Assembly (NCBI GenBank): GCA_019418305.1
Contig: DYCA01000008.1
Span: 344 to 42,845, forward strand
Length of the DNA stretch: 42,502 nt
Source of the DNA: Clostridiales bacterium
Lineage (GTDB): Bacteria > Bacillota > Clostridia > Oscillospirales > Butyricicoccaceae
Direction of reading: 5' to 3'
A program made the translations under genes and the position numbers. Below the pieces are notes generated by a model, which had not been told where the DNA came from, searched no databases, and worked only from the letters and a program-made list of their open reading frames with translations. Below are positions 16,138-23,902 of the stretch, in pieces (position 1 is the stretch's first letter; every line of letters begins with the position of its first letter).

Positions 16138-17073
16138 TTATTTTCTGGCGATCGCCCGACGTGCCGCCTCGCACAAGGCATCCACGCCCAGACCGTACTT
16201 TTCGATCAACTCTTCCGGTGTGCCGGACTCGCCGAAGCTGTCCCGCACACCGATGCGCTCCACCGGTACGCAAACGCTTTCCGCAAGCGTCTCACACACT
16301 GCGCCGCACAAGCCGCCGTTAATCTGGTGTTCCTCACAGACGACCACTGCGCCGGTCTCAGACGCATGGCGGATAACATCCTCCCGGTCGAGCGGCTTTA
16401 CCGTATGTACATCAACCACACGCGCGGAGATACCCTCCGCTGACAGCTTTTCCGCTGCCCGCATGGCCTGATGCACCAGATAACCGTTGGCCAAGTATAC
16501 CACATCCGCGCCGCCCTGCACCAGTCTATTTTTTCCAAGCACAAACGGGGTATCGTCATCGGTCACCACTGGAACCGCTTCACGGCCAAAACGGATATAA
16601 CACGGCCCCGGCGTATCGTACAGCGCCATGGTCGCTTTATAGGTTTCAATCGCGTCGCACGGCACGACCACAGTCATACCCGGCAGCGTGCGCATCAGCG
16701 CCACATCCTCGAGCGCCTGATGGGTTGCACCGTCCGGCCCAACCGAAATGCCGCCGTGTGCGCCCGCGAGTTTGACGTTCAAATGGTTATAGCAGACCGT
16801 GTTGCGCACCTGATCCCACGCACGTCCCGCAAGGAATACACCATAAGTCGAAACAAAGGGGGTCAGGCCTGCCAGCGCCATGCCGGATGCCGTGCCCACC
16901 ATATCCTGCTCGGAAATGCCGCAATCGAGAAAGTGCGACGGATTTTCCTGCTTCACCCACTCGGAACGGGTGGATTTGGCCACATCCGCATCCAGCACCA
17001 TCACATCCTCGTGCTTTTGGCTCAGCTCCAGAATGGCCTTGCCATAGCCGTCGCGCATCGGAGTATCCTTCAT
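16138..17073 (-). CDS. Transketolase-type enzyme, C-terminal subunit
   Basis: 311 residues covering the pyrimidine-binding and C-terminal domains of a split transketolase. GISEQDMVGTASGMALAGLTPFVSTYGVFLAGRAWDQVR (here cited in part) holds the glutamate that activates thiamine diphosphate, with AHGGISVGPDGATHQALEDVALMR the conserved follow-up. The C-terminal domain contains VVDVHTVKPLDRE and FGESGTPEELIEKYGL. The start at 17073 overlaps the stop of the N-terminal subunit and has a GGAGG site. Split transketolases occur in many Clostridia, and dedicated ones act in sugar-acid and sulfosugar pathways. Placement in the TctABC/aldolase operon suggests a dedicated role; hydroxypyruvate as ketol donor is one inferred option. 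Confidence 0.9.
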   Translation of the reverse strand: MKDTPMRDGYGKAILELSQKHEDVMVLDADVAKSTRSEWVKQENPSHFLDCGISEQDMVGTASGMALAGLTPFVSTYGVFLAGRAWDQVRNTVCYNHLNVKLAGAHGGISVGPDGATHQALEDVALMRTLPGMTVVVPCDAIETYKATMALYDTPGPCYIRFGREAVPVVTDDDTPFVLGKNRLVQGGADVVYLANGYLVHQAMRAAEKLSAEGISARVVDVHTVKPLDREDVIRHASETGAVVVCEEHQINGGLCGAVCETLAESVCVPVERIGVRDSFGESGTPEELIEKYGLGVDALCEAARRAIARK

Positions 17074-17894
17074 GCATGCACCTCCAGTTCTGCCATCGCC
17101 TGCGCATATTCTTCGTCATTGGGCGCAGTACCGTGCCACTTGGCGCTGTTTTCCATATAAGAAACACCCTTGCCCTTAATGCAGCGCGCCAGAATGACCG
17201 TCGGTTTGCCCTTGCAGGTGCGCGCCGCCTGATACGCCTCGTACATCTCGCGCACGTTGTGGCCGTCCGCTTCGATCACGTTCCAGCGGAATGCCTCCCA
17301 CTTCTCACGCAGCGGATAAACGTCCTTGATTTCGTTAACCTTTCCGTCCAGCTGCACGTTGTTATAGTCCACAATTGCACACACATTGTCCAGCTCGTGC
17401 TGGGGCGCGAACATCGCCGCCTCCCATACCTGCCCTTCCTGTAATTCGCCGTCGCCCATCAGGCAGTAAACACGCGCATCCGAACCGCGGCGGCGCAGCG
17501 CAAACGCGATGCCGTTGGCAACCGACAAGCCCTGTCCGAGCGAGCCGGACGAGCAATCCAGACCGGGTGTTGCATCCTTTTTGGGGTGTCCCTGCAGGCG
17601 CGATCCGAATTTGCGCAGCGTCAGCAGCTCTTCCGATGGGAAAAAGCCCCGCCGCGCAAGCACGCTGTACATCACCGGCGCAGTATGCCCCTTGGAGAGG
17701 ATGAAGCGGTCGCGCTCGTCCCAATCCGGGTTCTGCGGGTCACAGCGAAACTGATCGGTGAAATACAGCGCCGCAAGTGCATCCGCCGCGGAAAGCGATC
17801 CGCCCGGATGTCCCGAACCGGCCGCATGCGTCATGGTGACGATATCCCGGCGGATCTGCCGCGCGATATCCCGTATCTTGCGTTCTTCGAACAT
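17070..17894 (-). CDS. Transketolase-type enzyme, N-terminal (thiamine diphosphate-binding) subunit
   Basis: 274 residues of the diphosphate-binding domain of a split transketolase. Conserved parts: THAAGSGHPGGSLSAADALAAL, DRFILSKGHTAPVMYSVLA, GSLGQGLSVANGIAFALR and the GDGELQEGQVWEAAMFA thiamine diphosphate motif with the downstream NNVQLDG. I chose the start at 17894 (MFEERKIRDIAR), 6 bases after an AAGGAGGG site. It forms one unit with the C-terminal subunit, with a 4-base overlap. Together they equal a normal transketolase of about 585 residues. Upstream is the RraA-like gene, 10 bases away. Confidence 0.91.
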   Translation of the reverse strand: MFEERKIRDIARQIRRDIVTMTHAAGSGHPGGSLSAADALAALYFTDQFRCDPQNPDWDERDRFILSKGHTAPVMYSVLARRGFFPSEELLTLRKFGSRLQGHPKKDATPGLDCSSGSLGQGLSVANGIAFALRRRGSDARVYCLMGDGELQEGQVWEAAMFAPQHELDNVCAIVDYNNVQLDGKVNEIKDVYPLREKWEAFRWNVIEADGHNVREMYEAYQAARTCKGKPTVILARCIKGKGVSYMENSAKWHGTAPNDEEYAQAMAELEVHA

Positions 17895-17904
17895 GAAGCC
17901 CTCC

Positions 17905-18630
17905 TTACTTGCCGATCGCCGCACGGCGGCGAGTCATCTCTGCACGCCACTCCATCACCTGATCGGCGGTCACGCGGCGTCCCTGTGCCAACGCTTCGCG
18001 GCAGGGCAGCAGCAATGCTTCTTCTGCGTCCACTGCCTGACGGCAGGCAGCCGCCAACCGTGGAGCAACTTCATGCGGGATGACGATCGCGCCATGGCAG
18101 TCGGCGTGGATCAGATCGCCCGGCTGTACGGTCATGCCGCACACCTCGACCGTTCCGCCTGCCTCCACCATGTGGATATAGGCGTGCGAAATCAGCACTT
18201 CTTTGGAAAACAGATAAAATCCTACCTTTTCGACCTCGGCTACGTCGCGCACGCCGCCGGAAGTAACCGTACCGATACAGCCGAGCGCACGATGCACGGT
18301 CGCCTGCACATCGCCCCAGAAGGAGCCGACCGGCTGCGGATCGAGATCCTGAATCACCGCTACCTGCGGCAGATCAAATCCTTCATATTGCCGGTAGTAC
18401 GCCCGCATAACTTCATTATGCTCCGGCTTTGCCGGAAAACGGGCGGATATAATACCCGTACAGGCATAGCCGACCATCGGCTTATCCTCCATACCGACCC
18501 GCAGCCGCAGGCTGGGGTCGGTATAGCCGGTGGTCTTGGCGCGCACGCCAAAGCCTTCGATGGCGTTACAGATGGTCGGAGTGTCAAATTCACGCAGCGC
18601 TTCCAACTGCGCTGCTGTCAGCAGTTCCAT
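17905..18630 (-). CDS. RraA-family protein (4-hydroxy-2-oxoacid aldolase / oxaloacetate decarboxylase-like)
   Basis: A 241-residue RraA-fold protein. Catalytic members split 4-hydroxy-4-methyl-2-oxoglutarate or 4-carboxy-4-hydroxy-2-oxoadipate to pyruvate, or decarboxylate oxaloacetate; others inhibit RNase E. Visible markers are TPTICNAIEGFGVR near the N terminus, GCIGTVTSGGVRDVAEVEKVGFYLFSK containing the catalytic R-D pair (cited in part), and GDLIHADCHGAIVIP for substrate and metal binding. The length is above that of RNase E regulators (about 160) and closer to the catabolic aldolases. The start at 18630 follows an AAGGAGG site. Neighbouring aldolase and TctABC genes favour a catabolic carboxylate role. 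Exact substrate unknown. Confidence 0.82.
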   Translation of the reverse strand: MELLTAAQLEALREFDTPTICNAIEGFGVRAKTTGYTDPSLRLRVGMEDKPMVGYACTGIISARFPAKPEHNEVMRAYYRQYEGFDLPQVAVIQDLDPQPVGSFWGDVQATVHRALGCIGTVTSGGVRDVAEVEKVGFYLFSKEVLISHAYIHMVEAGGTVEVCGMTVQPGDLIHADCHGAIVIPHEVAPRLAAACRQAVDAEEALLLPCREALAQGRRVTADQVMEWRAEMTRRRAAIGK

Positions 18631-18663
18631 ATGTAGCGATGCCTCCTTTGGCATGTGGAAAAA

Positions 18664-19467
18664 TCAATATGCCTGACCGAGCGAATCAAGCGTCTCATGA
18701 GTGCCCTTGAGCACTGCCTTACCGCCGTTGACAATGTAGTTGAAATCAAAGTTCATGCACAGCCAGTTGGCACCGCGGCCAAGCCAATCCTTGACAAATT
18801 GCTCGCTGTATGCGCCGGATACACCGAAGGGCTTGCCGGTTTTGCGCAGAATCTCGCCGATTTTATCAAACTCTGCCTTGGCTTCGGGAGATGCCGCTGT
18901 GTAGCGATGCTCCTGCGTGTTCATACTCATGGCGTAATCGTTCGGGCCGATGACAAAGCCGGAGATGCCGGGCAGTTCCGCGATTGCTTCGAGATCCTTG
19001 ACCACATCCACATGCTCAATCTGCACGATCGTCCAGATATGCTTGTCCTCATTGGCAGTGTACTCCGCCTTATCCCACATCGAATAGTTGACCGCGCGAC
19101 GTGTGCCCATACCACGCACGCCGTTCGGAGGATAATGGGTTGCAGCGGCAGCCATCTTTGCTTCCTCAAGTGAGCGAACCATCGGCACAATGATACCGTC
19201 CGCACCCATATCCAGCACGCTCTTGATGAATACATGGTCATTCCACGGCACGCGGACGATCCCTGCCGCACCCGCTGCGCGGCACGCGAGCAAGTGGTTC
19301 TGGATATCCTTCTTGTCGATTGCAGAGTGCTCCGCGTCGATCCAGATGAAGTCAAAGCCGCAGCCTGCGAGCGCTTCGGTCAAAAACGGGCTGTCAAAGC
19401 CAACGTGAGAGCCAACCGGAATCTTACCAGCAGCAATTTTATCGGTGATTTTTTGTAGGTTAAACAT
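18664..19467 (-). CDS. HpcH/HpaI-family (class II pyruvate) aldolase
   Basis: 267 residues. Members are metal-dependent aldolases that release pyruvate from 4-hydroxy-2-oxo acids such as 2-keto-3-deoxyglucarate or 2-keto-3-deoxyrhamnonate. Markers: GSHVGFDSPFLTEALAGCGFDFIWIDAEHSAID in part (the IDxEH motif), AGAAGIVRVPWNDHVFIKSVLDMGADGIIVPMV in part (substrate arginine), and the metal ligands in IVQIEHVD and GFVIGPNDYAMSM. The start at 19467 is followed by MFNLQKITDKIAAG. It sits between the RraA-like gene and tctC. The pair of two unrelated pyruvate-forming aldolases suggests that a multi-step or branched substrate is broken down. Confidence 0.88.
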   Translation of the reverse strand: MFNLQKITDKIAAGKIPVGSHVGFDSPFLTEALAGCGFDFIWIDAEHSAIDKKDIQNHLLACRAAGAAGIVRVPWNDHVFIKSVLDMGADGIIVPMVRSLEEAKMAAAATHYPPNGVRGMGTRRAVNYSMWDKAEYTANEDKHIWTIVQIEHVDVVKDLEAIAELPGISGFVIGPNDYAMSMNTQEHRYTAASPEAKAEFDKIGEILRKTGKPFGVSGAYSEQFVKDWLGRGANWLCMNFDFNYIVNGGKAVLKGTHETLDSLGQAY

Positions 19468-19497
19468 AATGAAAACTCCTTTTTTCTTTTCTGGTGC

Positions 19498-20502
19498 TTA
19501 CGCCTTGAAATACTCAGCGTACGCCATCATTTTTTCGTTTTCTTCCTGAATATACTTGATGGAATCCTCAGTATCCAGGAAGAACGGGGTCTGGTTGTAA
19601 GCAGTCTTGATTTCTTCAGCATACTCCGGCATCTCGGATACCTGCTTAAATGCATCTGCAAACTTTGCGCAGATTTCCGGGTCGGTTCCCTTGGGGAACA
19701 TGACATAGTAAGCCAGCTCATAGGACAGATTTACATCCTGCTCCAGACAAGTGGGCACGTCGGGCAGATAATCCAAACGTTCGGGGGTGGTCACGGCCAG
19801 ATACTTAAAATCACCGGAAGTGATATAGTCCTGTACTGTACCGATTGGATTGATGATAACGTCCAACTGACCGCCCAGCAGGTTGGCTACACGCTCGGAC
19901 GAAGACGAAGTGTTAACAATATTGAGCTGTGCATCCTCTTCCACATTCAGCACTACCGCCGCCCAGTGCGAGGTTGCACCCGTATTAGCTGCGATTTTAA
20001 CGGTCTGCGGATTAGCTCTGGAGTATTCCAGTAATTCCTGCATGGTATCATAAGGTGCATCCGCCCGAACCACTACCGCCTCGCCCGAGCTCTTACCAAC
20101 CACTGCCACCGTTTCGAATGCCTCCGAGCCATAATCTGCAACGCCGGTCGCCTGATTGATATTCAGACAGGTATGATAAAACAAACATTTATAGCCATCC
20201 GGTTCCGCATTCTTGACATCCTCAGACCCAAGAGCACCGCCATTGCCCGTGATATTGGTTACCACGACCGATTCACCCAAAATATCCTCCAGATACTTGG
20301 CATATGTGCGAGCGTTAAAATCCGTATCGCCGCCAGCCGACATCGGTACGATCATCTGAATGGATTTGCTCGGCCAGTTATCCGCCGCGCTGCCGTCTCC
20401 GGACTGTGTGCCACCGGTATCTCCGCCGCATGCAGTCAACGCGCCGCACAGCATGGCCGCCGACAAAGTGATGCCTAACATTTTTTTCATGGTCTTGTTC
20501 AT
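19498..20502 (-). CDS. tctC: Tripartite tricarboxylate transporter substrate-binding lipoprotein (TctC/Bug)
   Basis: 334-residue extracytoplasmic binding protein. The N terminus is a lipoprotein signal: basic MNKTMKKM, hydrophobic core, then lipobox LTAC with the lipid-anchored cysteine at residue 25. The mature part starts WPSKSIQMIVPMSAGGDTD, the TctC family opening, with ILGESVVVTNITGNGGALGSEDVKNAEPDGY (in part) forming the carboxylate-binding loops. C-terminal pieces such as LLGGQLDVIINPIG and FKYLAVTTPERLDYLPDVPT are also typical. It presents a carboxylate to TctAB in the membrane. In many genomes tctC comes first; here the order is tctB, tctA, tctC. Confidence 0.94.
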   Translation of the reverse strand: MNKTMKKMLGITLSAAMLCGALTACGGDTGGTQSGDGSAADNWPSKSIQMIVPMSAGGDTDFNARTYAKYLEDILGESVVVTNITGNGGALGSEDVKNAEPDGYKCLFYHTCLNINQATGVADYGSEAFETVAVVGKSSGEAVVVRADAPYDTMQELLEYSRANPQTVKIAANTGATSHWAAVVLNVEEDAQLNIVNTSSSSERVANLLGGQLDVIINPIGTVQDYITSGDFKYLAVTTPERLDYLPDVPTCLEQDVNLSYELAYYVMFPKGTDPEICAKFADAFKQVSEMPEYAEEIKTAYNQTPFFLDTEDSIKYIQEENEKMMAYAEYFKA

Positions 20503-20544
20503 AATGGTTTCTCCTTTTCTTGTTTTTATTTCCCGAACAATGAA

Positions 20545-22059
20545 TTATTTGTCCGCTGTCTGCGCTGCTTTTTTCGTGGCCTTATAGTGGCTTCGAATCG
20601 TCAGTGCAACAGACACAACTGCAAGGATGAGAAATACGCAGGAAATCGGCTGCGTAAAGAACGGGGCAATCGAACCATTGGAATACATCAGTGCACGGCG
20701 CAGATTGGTTTCCACCGTTTCACCCAGTACAAACGCCATAATCATCGGTGCCAGCGGGATTTCCAGCTTGCTCATGATATAACCGATCAGGCCAAAGAAC
20801 ACGATCGACCAGCAATCGAACATCCGGCTGTTCAGACCGAACGCACCAACAATACACAGAACGATAATGACCGGCATGAGATAATACTTCGGAATTTTCA
20901 AGACCTTTGCAAACACACGCAGGCCAACCATCTGAATCAGAATCATCAGAACGCTTGCAATCATCATCGCTGCAAAAACACCGTATACCACGTCCGGATG
21001 CGTTGTAAACAGCAGCGGACCCGGTTGCACACCATGTACGATCAGGCCGCCTAACAGCATTGCGGTGGCGGCATCTCCCGGGATACCCAGCGTCAGCAGT
21101 GGAATCATCGCGCCGCCAATCGTTGCATTGTTGGCAGTTTCCGAAGCGACCAAACCGTCAATCACGCCCGTACCGAATTTTTCAGGATATTGAGAACGAT
21201 TTTTGATGGCGGTATATGCCAGCAGGTTGGAAGTCGTACCACCGATGCCGGGCAAAATACCGATGCCAGTACCGATAAGTGCAGAAATCAGAAAATTCCA
21301 TTTCTGGCTGAAAAATTCCTTGAGAGAAAATCCAAAGCCTTTTCCAGAAAATTGGGCCGTTTGGGATGACGCGGTTGCCAGCGACTTCTTATTGGCCGCA
21401 GTATTGAGTATTTCCGAAATCGCATACAGACCGACCAATACCGTCAGAATATCAAATCCGGAACGCATTCCGCTGAACCCAAATGTATAACGGGAAACCG
21501 CATCAATCGGCGCAGTGCCAACAGTCACAAACACAAAGCCCAGCCCCGCAGACAGCAATCCCTTAATCAGGGACTTACCCGACAGGGAAGCAATCAGAGT
21601 CAACGCAAAAATTGAAACAGAAAAATATTCCTGCGGTCCAAACTTCAGCGCAAAGCTTGCCAGCGTAGGAGAAATGAATACCAGCGCCAAAATGCCGAAA
21701 ATCGTACCCAAAAACGAAAATACAGTGCCAACACCCAACGCTTTATACGCCTGTCCCCGCCGGGCCAGCGGCACACCGTCGAAGCAGGTAGCGATTGAGG
21801 CGGGAGTTCCCGGAATATTGAGCAAAATCGCGCCAATCAGGCCGCCGGAAACCGCACCGATATAGATGGACATCAAAAGCGCCATGCCCGCCACCGGTCC
21901 TAAACCGTAGGTAACCGGTAGAAATAACGCAATGCCAGTTACCGCCGTCAAGCCCGGAACCGATCCAAAAATAATGCCTACAACGACACCCAGCGCCATC
22001 ATGCCCAAAATACCGGGTGTGCAGATGGATGCCAGTCCATTGAAAAACAAATCAACCAT
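20545..22059 (-). CDS. tctA: Tripartite tricarboxylate transporter large permease (TctA)
   Basis: 504 residues with about 11-12 predicted membrane segments, the main translocation subunit. Signature stretches: GVVVGIIFGSVPGLTAVTGIALFLPVTYGLGP (in part), SGGLIGAILLNIPGTPASIATCFDG with the conserved NIPGTP, ALIGTGIGILPGIGG, SETANNATIGGAMIPLLTLGIPGDAATAML with TLGIPG, and the C-terminal QPISCVFLILAVVS. The start at 22059 has a GGAGGG site. The DNA here is visibly more AT-rich than the hem/cbi region, which could mean a different origin. Known TctA substrates include citrate, tricarballylate, tartrate and related acids; the substrate here is unknown. Confidence 0.95.
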   Translation of the reverse strand: MVDLFFNGLASICTPGILGMMALGVVVGIIFGSVPGLTAVTGIALFLPVTYGLGPVAGMALLMSIYIGAVSGGLIGAILLNIPGTPASIATCFDGVPLARRGQAYKALGVGTVFSFLGTIFGILALVFISPTLASFALKFGPQEYFSVSIFALTLIASLSGKSLIKGLLSAGLGFVFVTVGTAPIDAVSRYTFGFSGMRSGFDILTVLVGLYAISEILNTAANKKSLATASSQTAQFSGKGFGFSLKEFFSQKWNFLISALIGTGIGILPGIGGTTSNLLAYTAIKNRSQYPEKFGTGVIDGLVASETANNATIGGAMIPLLTLGIPGDAATAMLLGGLIVHGVQPGPLLFTTHPDVVYGVFAAMMIASVLMILIQMVGLRVFAKVLKIPKYYLMPVIIVLCIVGAFGLNSRMFDCWSIVFFGLIGYIMSKLEIPLAPMIMAFVLGETVETNLRRALMYSNGSIAPFFTQPISCVFLILAVVSVALTIRSHYKATKKAAQTADK

Positions 22060-22072
22060 AATGTCCCTCCTT

Positions 22073-22648
22073 TTATCCCAATATTCCTGCAGGAAGAATA
22101 AGGGAAAGTCCCTCTACAAACAGGAAATACACACCAACGGATACCACCACGGTGATAGTCAGCATCAACGGTATATTGCGCTTCTCCTTGGGCGTGAGCA
22201 GCAGCATTGTTGCAATCAGATACAGTGCTGTCGACAAAATGAACCCGAGCACGGTCATCAGCGCCAGATAAATCAGCAAAAATGCGAAAATCAAAACCAG
22301 CGATTTATTATCTGCACCGCGGCTTGCTGCATCGTCGTCATAGTCGGAAATATTGATTTGATCCGACTCTACCTCCACCTGCGTCCGCGGCACATCCTGC
22401 GCGGTATCCGCTTTTGTCTTTTCCTTCCGGCGCGTATCCTTATAAGCCGATACCGCTTGTAATACGCCCAATATCATGAGCAGAATTCCAACAAATTGCG
22501 GCATAAATTTGGAATCAACAACGGACGATCCACCATAACCGGCATAGGAATCAATCGTAAACGAAAGCGCAAAATAAATTAAACCAAATACGAAAAAACC
22601 GATGCCGATTAGTGCTTCACGATATTTACGCCAATCGCGCGTTTTCAT
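22073..22648 (-). CDS. tctB: Tripartite tricarboxylate transporter small membrane subunit (TctB)
   Basis: 191 residues with four hydrophobic segments: EALIGIGFFVFGLIYFALSF, QFVGILLMILGVLQAVSAY, LVLIFAFLLIYLALMTVLGFIL (in part) and IPLMLTITVVVSVGVYFLFVEGL in part. Between segments 2 and 3 lies a charged, lysine- and glutamate-rich loop of about 45 residues, longer than usual. The N-terminal EALIGIGFFVFG and a final hydrophobic stretch followed by LPAGILG are typical of TctB. It lies 13 bases before tctA. This stretch is locally very AT-rich; one 60-base line is under 40 percent GC. Confidence 0.88.
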   Translation of the reverse strand: MKTRDWRKYREALIGIGFFVFGLIYFALSFTIDSYAGYGGSSVVDSKFMPQFVGILLMILGVLQAVSAYKDTRRKEKTKADTAQDVPRTQVEVESDQINISDYDDDAASRGADNKSLVLIFAFLLIYLALMTVLGFILSTALYLIATMLLLTPKEKRNIPLMLTITVVVSVGVYFLFVEGLSLILPAGILG

Positions 22649-22669
22649 ACTTCTCCCATCCTCCCTTCC

Positions 22670-23647
22670 TCAAAAATTCAACCCACGGGGATTCTTCGGC
22701 GTGACACACGGCCAGGTGGGCGTACCGCCGGAGAGCACCTCGTCAATGCCCTGCGCTGCATGCAAGCCCATACGATCGGTAGTTTCATAGGTTAAAGAAG
22801 CGTTATGCGGAGTGACCGTGATATTGGGCAGTGTAAAGAGCGGATTGTCCTCCGACGGCGGCTCCTGCGCGTATACATCCAAACCCGCACCAGCAATACG
22901 ATTGCTACGAAGCACCTCATAAAGATCAGCCTCGTTGACAATCGAACCGCGCGCCGCATTGAGCAGATAAGCCGTCGGTTTCATCAGAGAAAGCAGCTCC
23001 TTGTTGACAAATCCTGCATTATCCTTGGTGGCCGGCACATGAAGCGAAACAAAATCCGCTCGGCGGAACACCTCTTCCATTGTATCGACATATTCGATTT
23101 CCGGCAGACGCGCTTCCGCCGGAACAAACGGATCATAACCGACCGCCTTCATATCAAAACCATGCACACACTTTTTGGCAACCATACTGCCGATTTTGCC
23201 GCAGCCGATGATGCCGACGGTTTTGCCTTCCACGTCCATGCCCTTCATGGTGTTGCGGATGTTGTAGTCACCCGAGCGGATTGCCAGATCAAACCGTACC
23301 AGCTTTTTCGCACAGGCCAGAAGCAGCATCATGGTGTGCTCTGCGACCGCAATCGCGTTGGACAGCGGGCCGTTGGTCACCCAAATGTTCTGCTCGGCCG
23401 CAGCATCCAGATCAATCTTATCCAGACCAACGCCGTGCTTGCTGATGACCTTCACCGTCGGGATGTTCTCAATGATCCGACGGGTGATGGGTTCATTTCG
23501 TACCAGCATGCCCTCACATCCCTCTGCATCAGCGATGATAGTATCTTCATCCAATCCGCGTCCCATCTTCACTTCATATCCACGGTCACGCAGATATTTT
23601 TTTCCGGCTTCCGAAATATCGGAAGGGATTAGGACTTTTCTCTTCAT
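22670..23647 (-). CDS. D-isomer-specific 2-hydroxyacid dehydrogenase (SerA/SlcC-like)
   Basis: 325 residues from the start at 23647 (MKRKVLIPSDISEAGKKYL), which has an AGAAGGAG site. The cofactor loop is VGIIGCGKIGSMVAKK. The catalytic set is R in LLNAARGSIVNEADL, a glutamate after LDVYAQEPP, and H in VTPHNASLT. SKHGVGLDKIDLDAA is the substrate-side signature. No ACT domain is present, so it is not a full biosynthetic SerA. It is the first gene behind the -24/-12 promoter at 23703-23720, with a leader of about 45 bases. Family members include phosphoglycerate, hydroxypyruvate and (S)-sulfolactate dehydrogenases; the substrate here is undetermined. Confidence 0.88.
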   Translation of the reverse strand: MKRKVLIPSDISEAGKKYLRDRGYEVKMGRGLDEDTIIADAEGCEGMLVRNEPITRRIIENIPTVKVISKHGVGLDKIDLDAAAEQNIWVTNGPLSNAIAVAEHTMMLLLACAKKLVRFDLAIRSGDYNIRNTMKGMDVEGKTVGIIGCGKIGSMVAKKCVHGFDMKAVGYDPFVPAEARLPEIEYVDTMEEVFRRADFVSLHVPATKDNAGFVNKELLSLMKPTAYLLNAARGSIVNEADLYEVLRSNRIAGAGLDVYAQEPPSEDNPLFTLPNITVTPHNASLTYETTDRMGLHAAQGIDEVLSGGTPTWPCVTPKNPRGLNF

Positions 23648-23702
23648 AAGCAACGCTCCTTCTCTTTTCAATACGCCTTTCATTTGCGCTCACCCTGTTA
23701 AA

Positions 23703-23720
23703 AAGCATGAACTGTGCCAA
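23703..23720 (-). promoter_or_regulatory. Sigma-54 (-24/-12) promoter P1, leftward
   Basis: On the minus strand the sequence is TTGGCACAGTTCATGCT. It carries the TGGCAC -24 element and a TGC -12 element, with the invariant GG (23717-23718) and GC (23705-23706) exactly 12 bases apart as sigma-54 requires. Two positions differ from consensus. The predicted start near 23693 leaves a leader of about 45 bases before the hydroxyacid dehydrogenase gene. Confidence 0.82.
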
Positions 23721-23769
23721 CTCTATCATTTGAAAAAAAAATTTCTTCCTCGACAAAGCTCGACATCAG

Positions 23770-23880
23770 TTGTTGTGCAAAATCACCAGAAAAAACTTGA
23801 ATCGCAAGTCCTTGTATGGTATAGTTGTTGCAACCGCATCGTAACGCATGAAACAGGAGTGTGCAACGTGATTGCAACAA
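23770..23880. promoter_or_regulatory. Candidate upstream activator sites for the PrpR-type activator
   Basis: Three related sites: TTGTTGTGCAA (23770-23780), TTGTTGCAAC (23825-23834, containing the palindrome GTTGCAAC) and its inverted form TTGCAACAA (23872-23880), with a further GTGCAAC at 23861-23867. They lie about 60-170 bases upstream of the leftward -24/-12 promoter, the usual distance for enhancer sites. The second site overlaps the -10 of the activator's own promoter, which would allow self-repression. Binding is inferred. Confidence 0.55.
23797..23825 (+). promoter_or_regulatory. Vegetative promoter of the sigma-54 activator gene
   Basis: TTGAAT (23797-23802), a 17-base spacer and TATAGT (23820-23825). 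The transcript would start near 23832, about 70 bases before the GTG start of the activator, inside the repeated TTGCAAC sites. Confidence 0.55.
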
Positions 23881-23902
23881 TGGATAAAACGGAGGAACTG
23901 CT

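Noticed and set aside
13741..23647. Assignment of the sigma-54 module to sulfolactate breakdown
   Set aside because: The two dehydrogenase types and TctABC-like importer fit, but sulfolactate lyase and other sulfonate genes are absent from the window, and the aldolases, transketolase and glycerate kinase point elsewhere. Kept only as an alternative.
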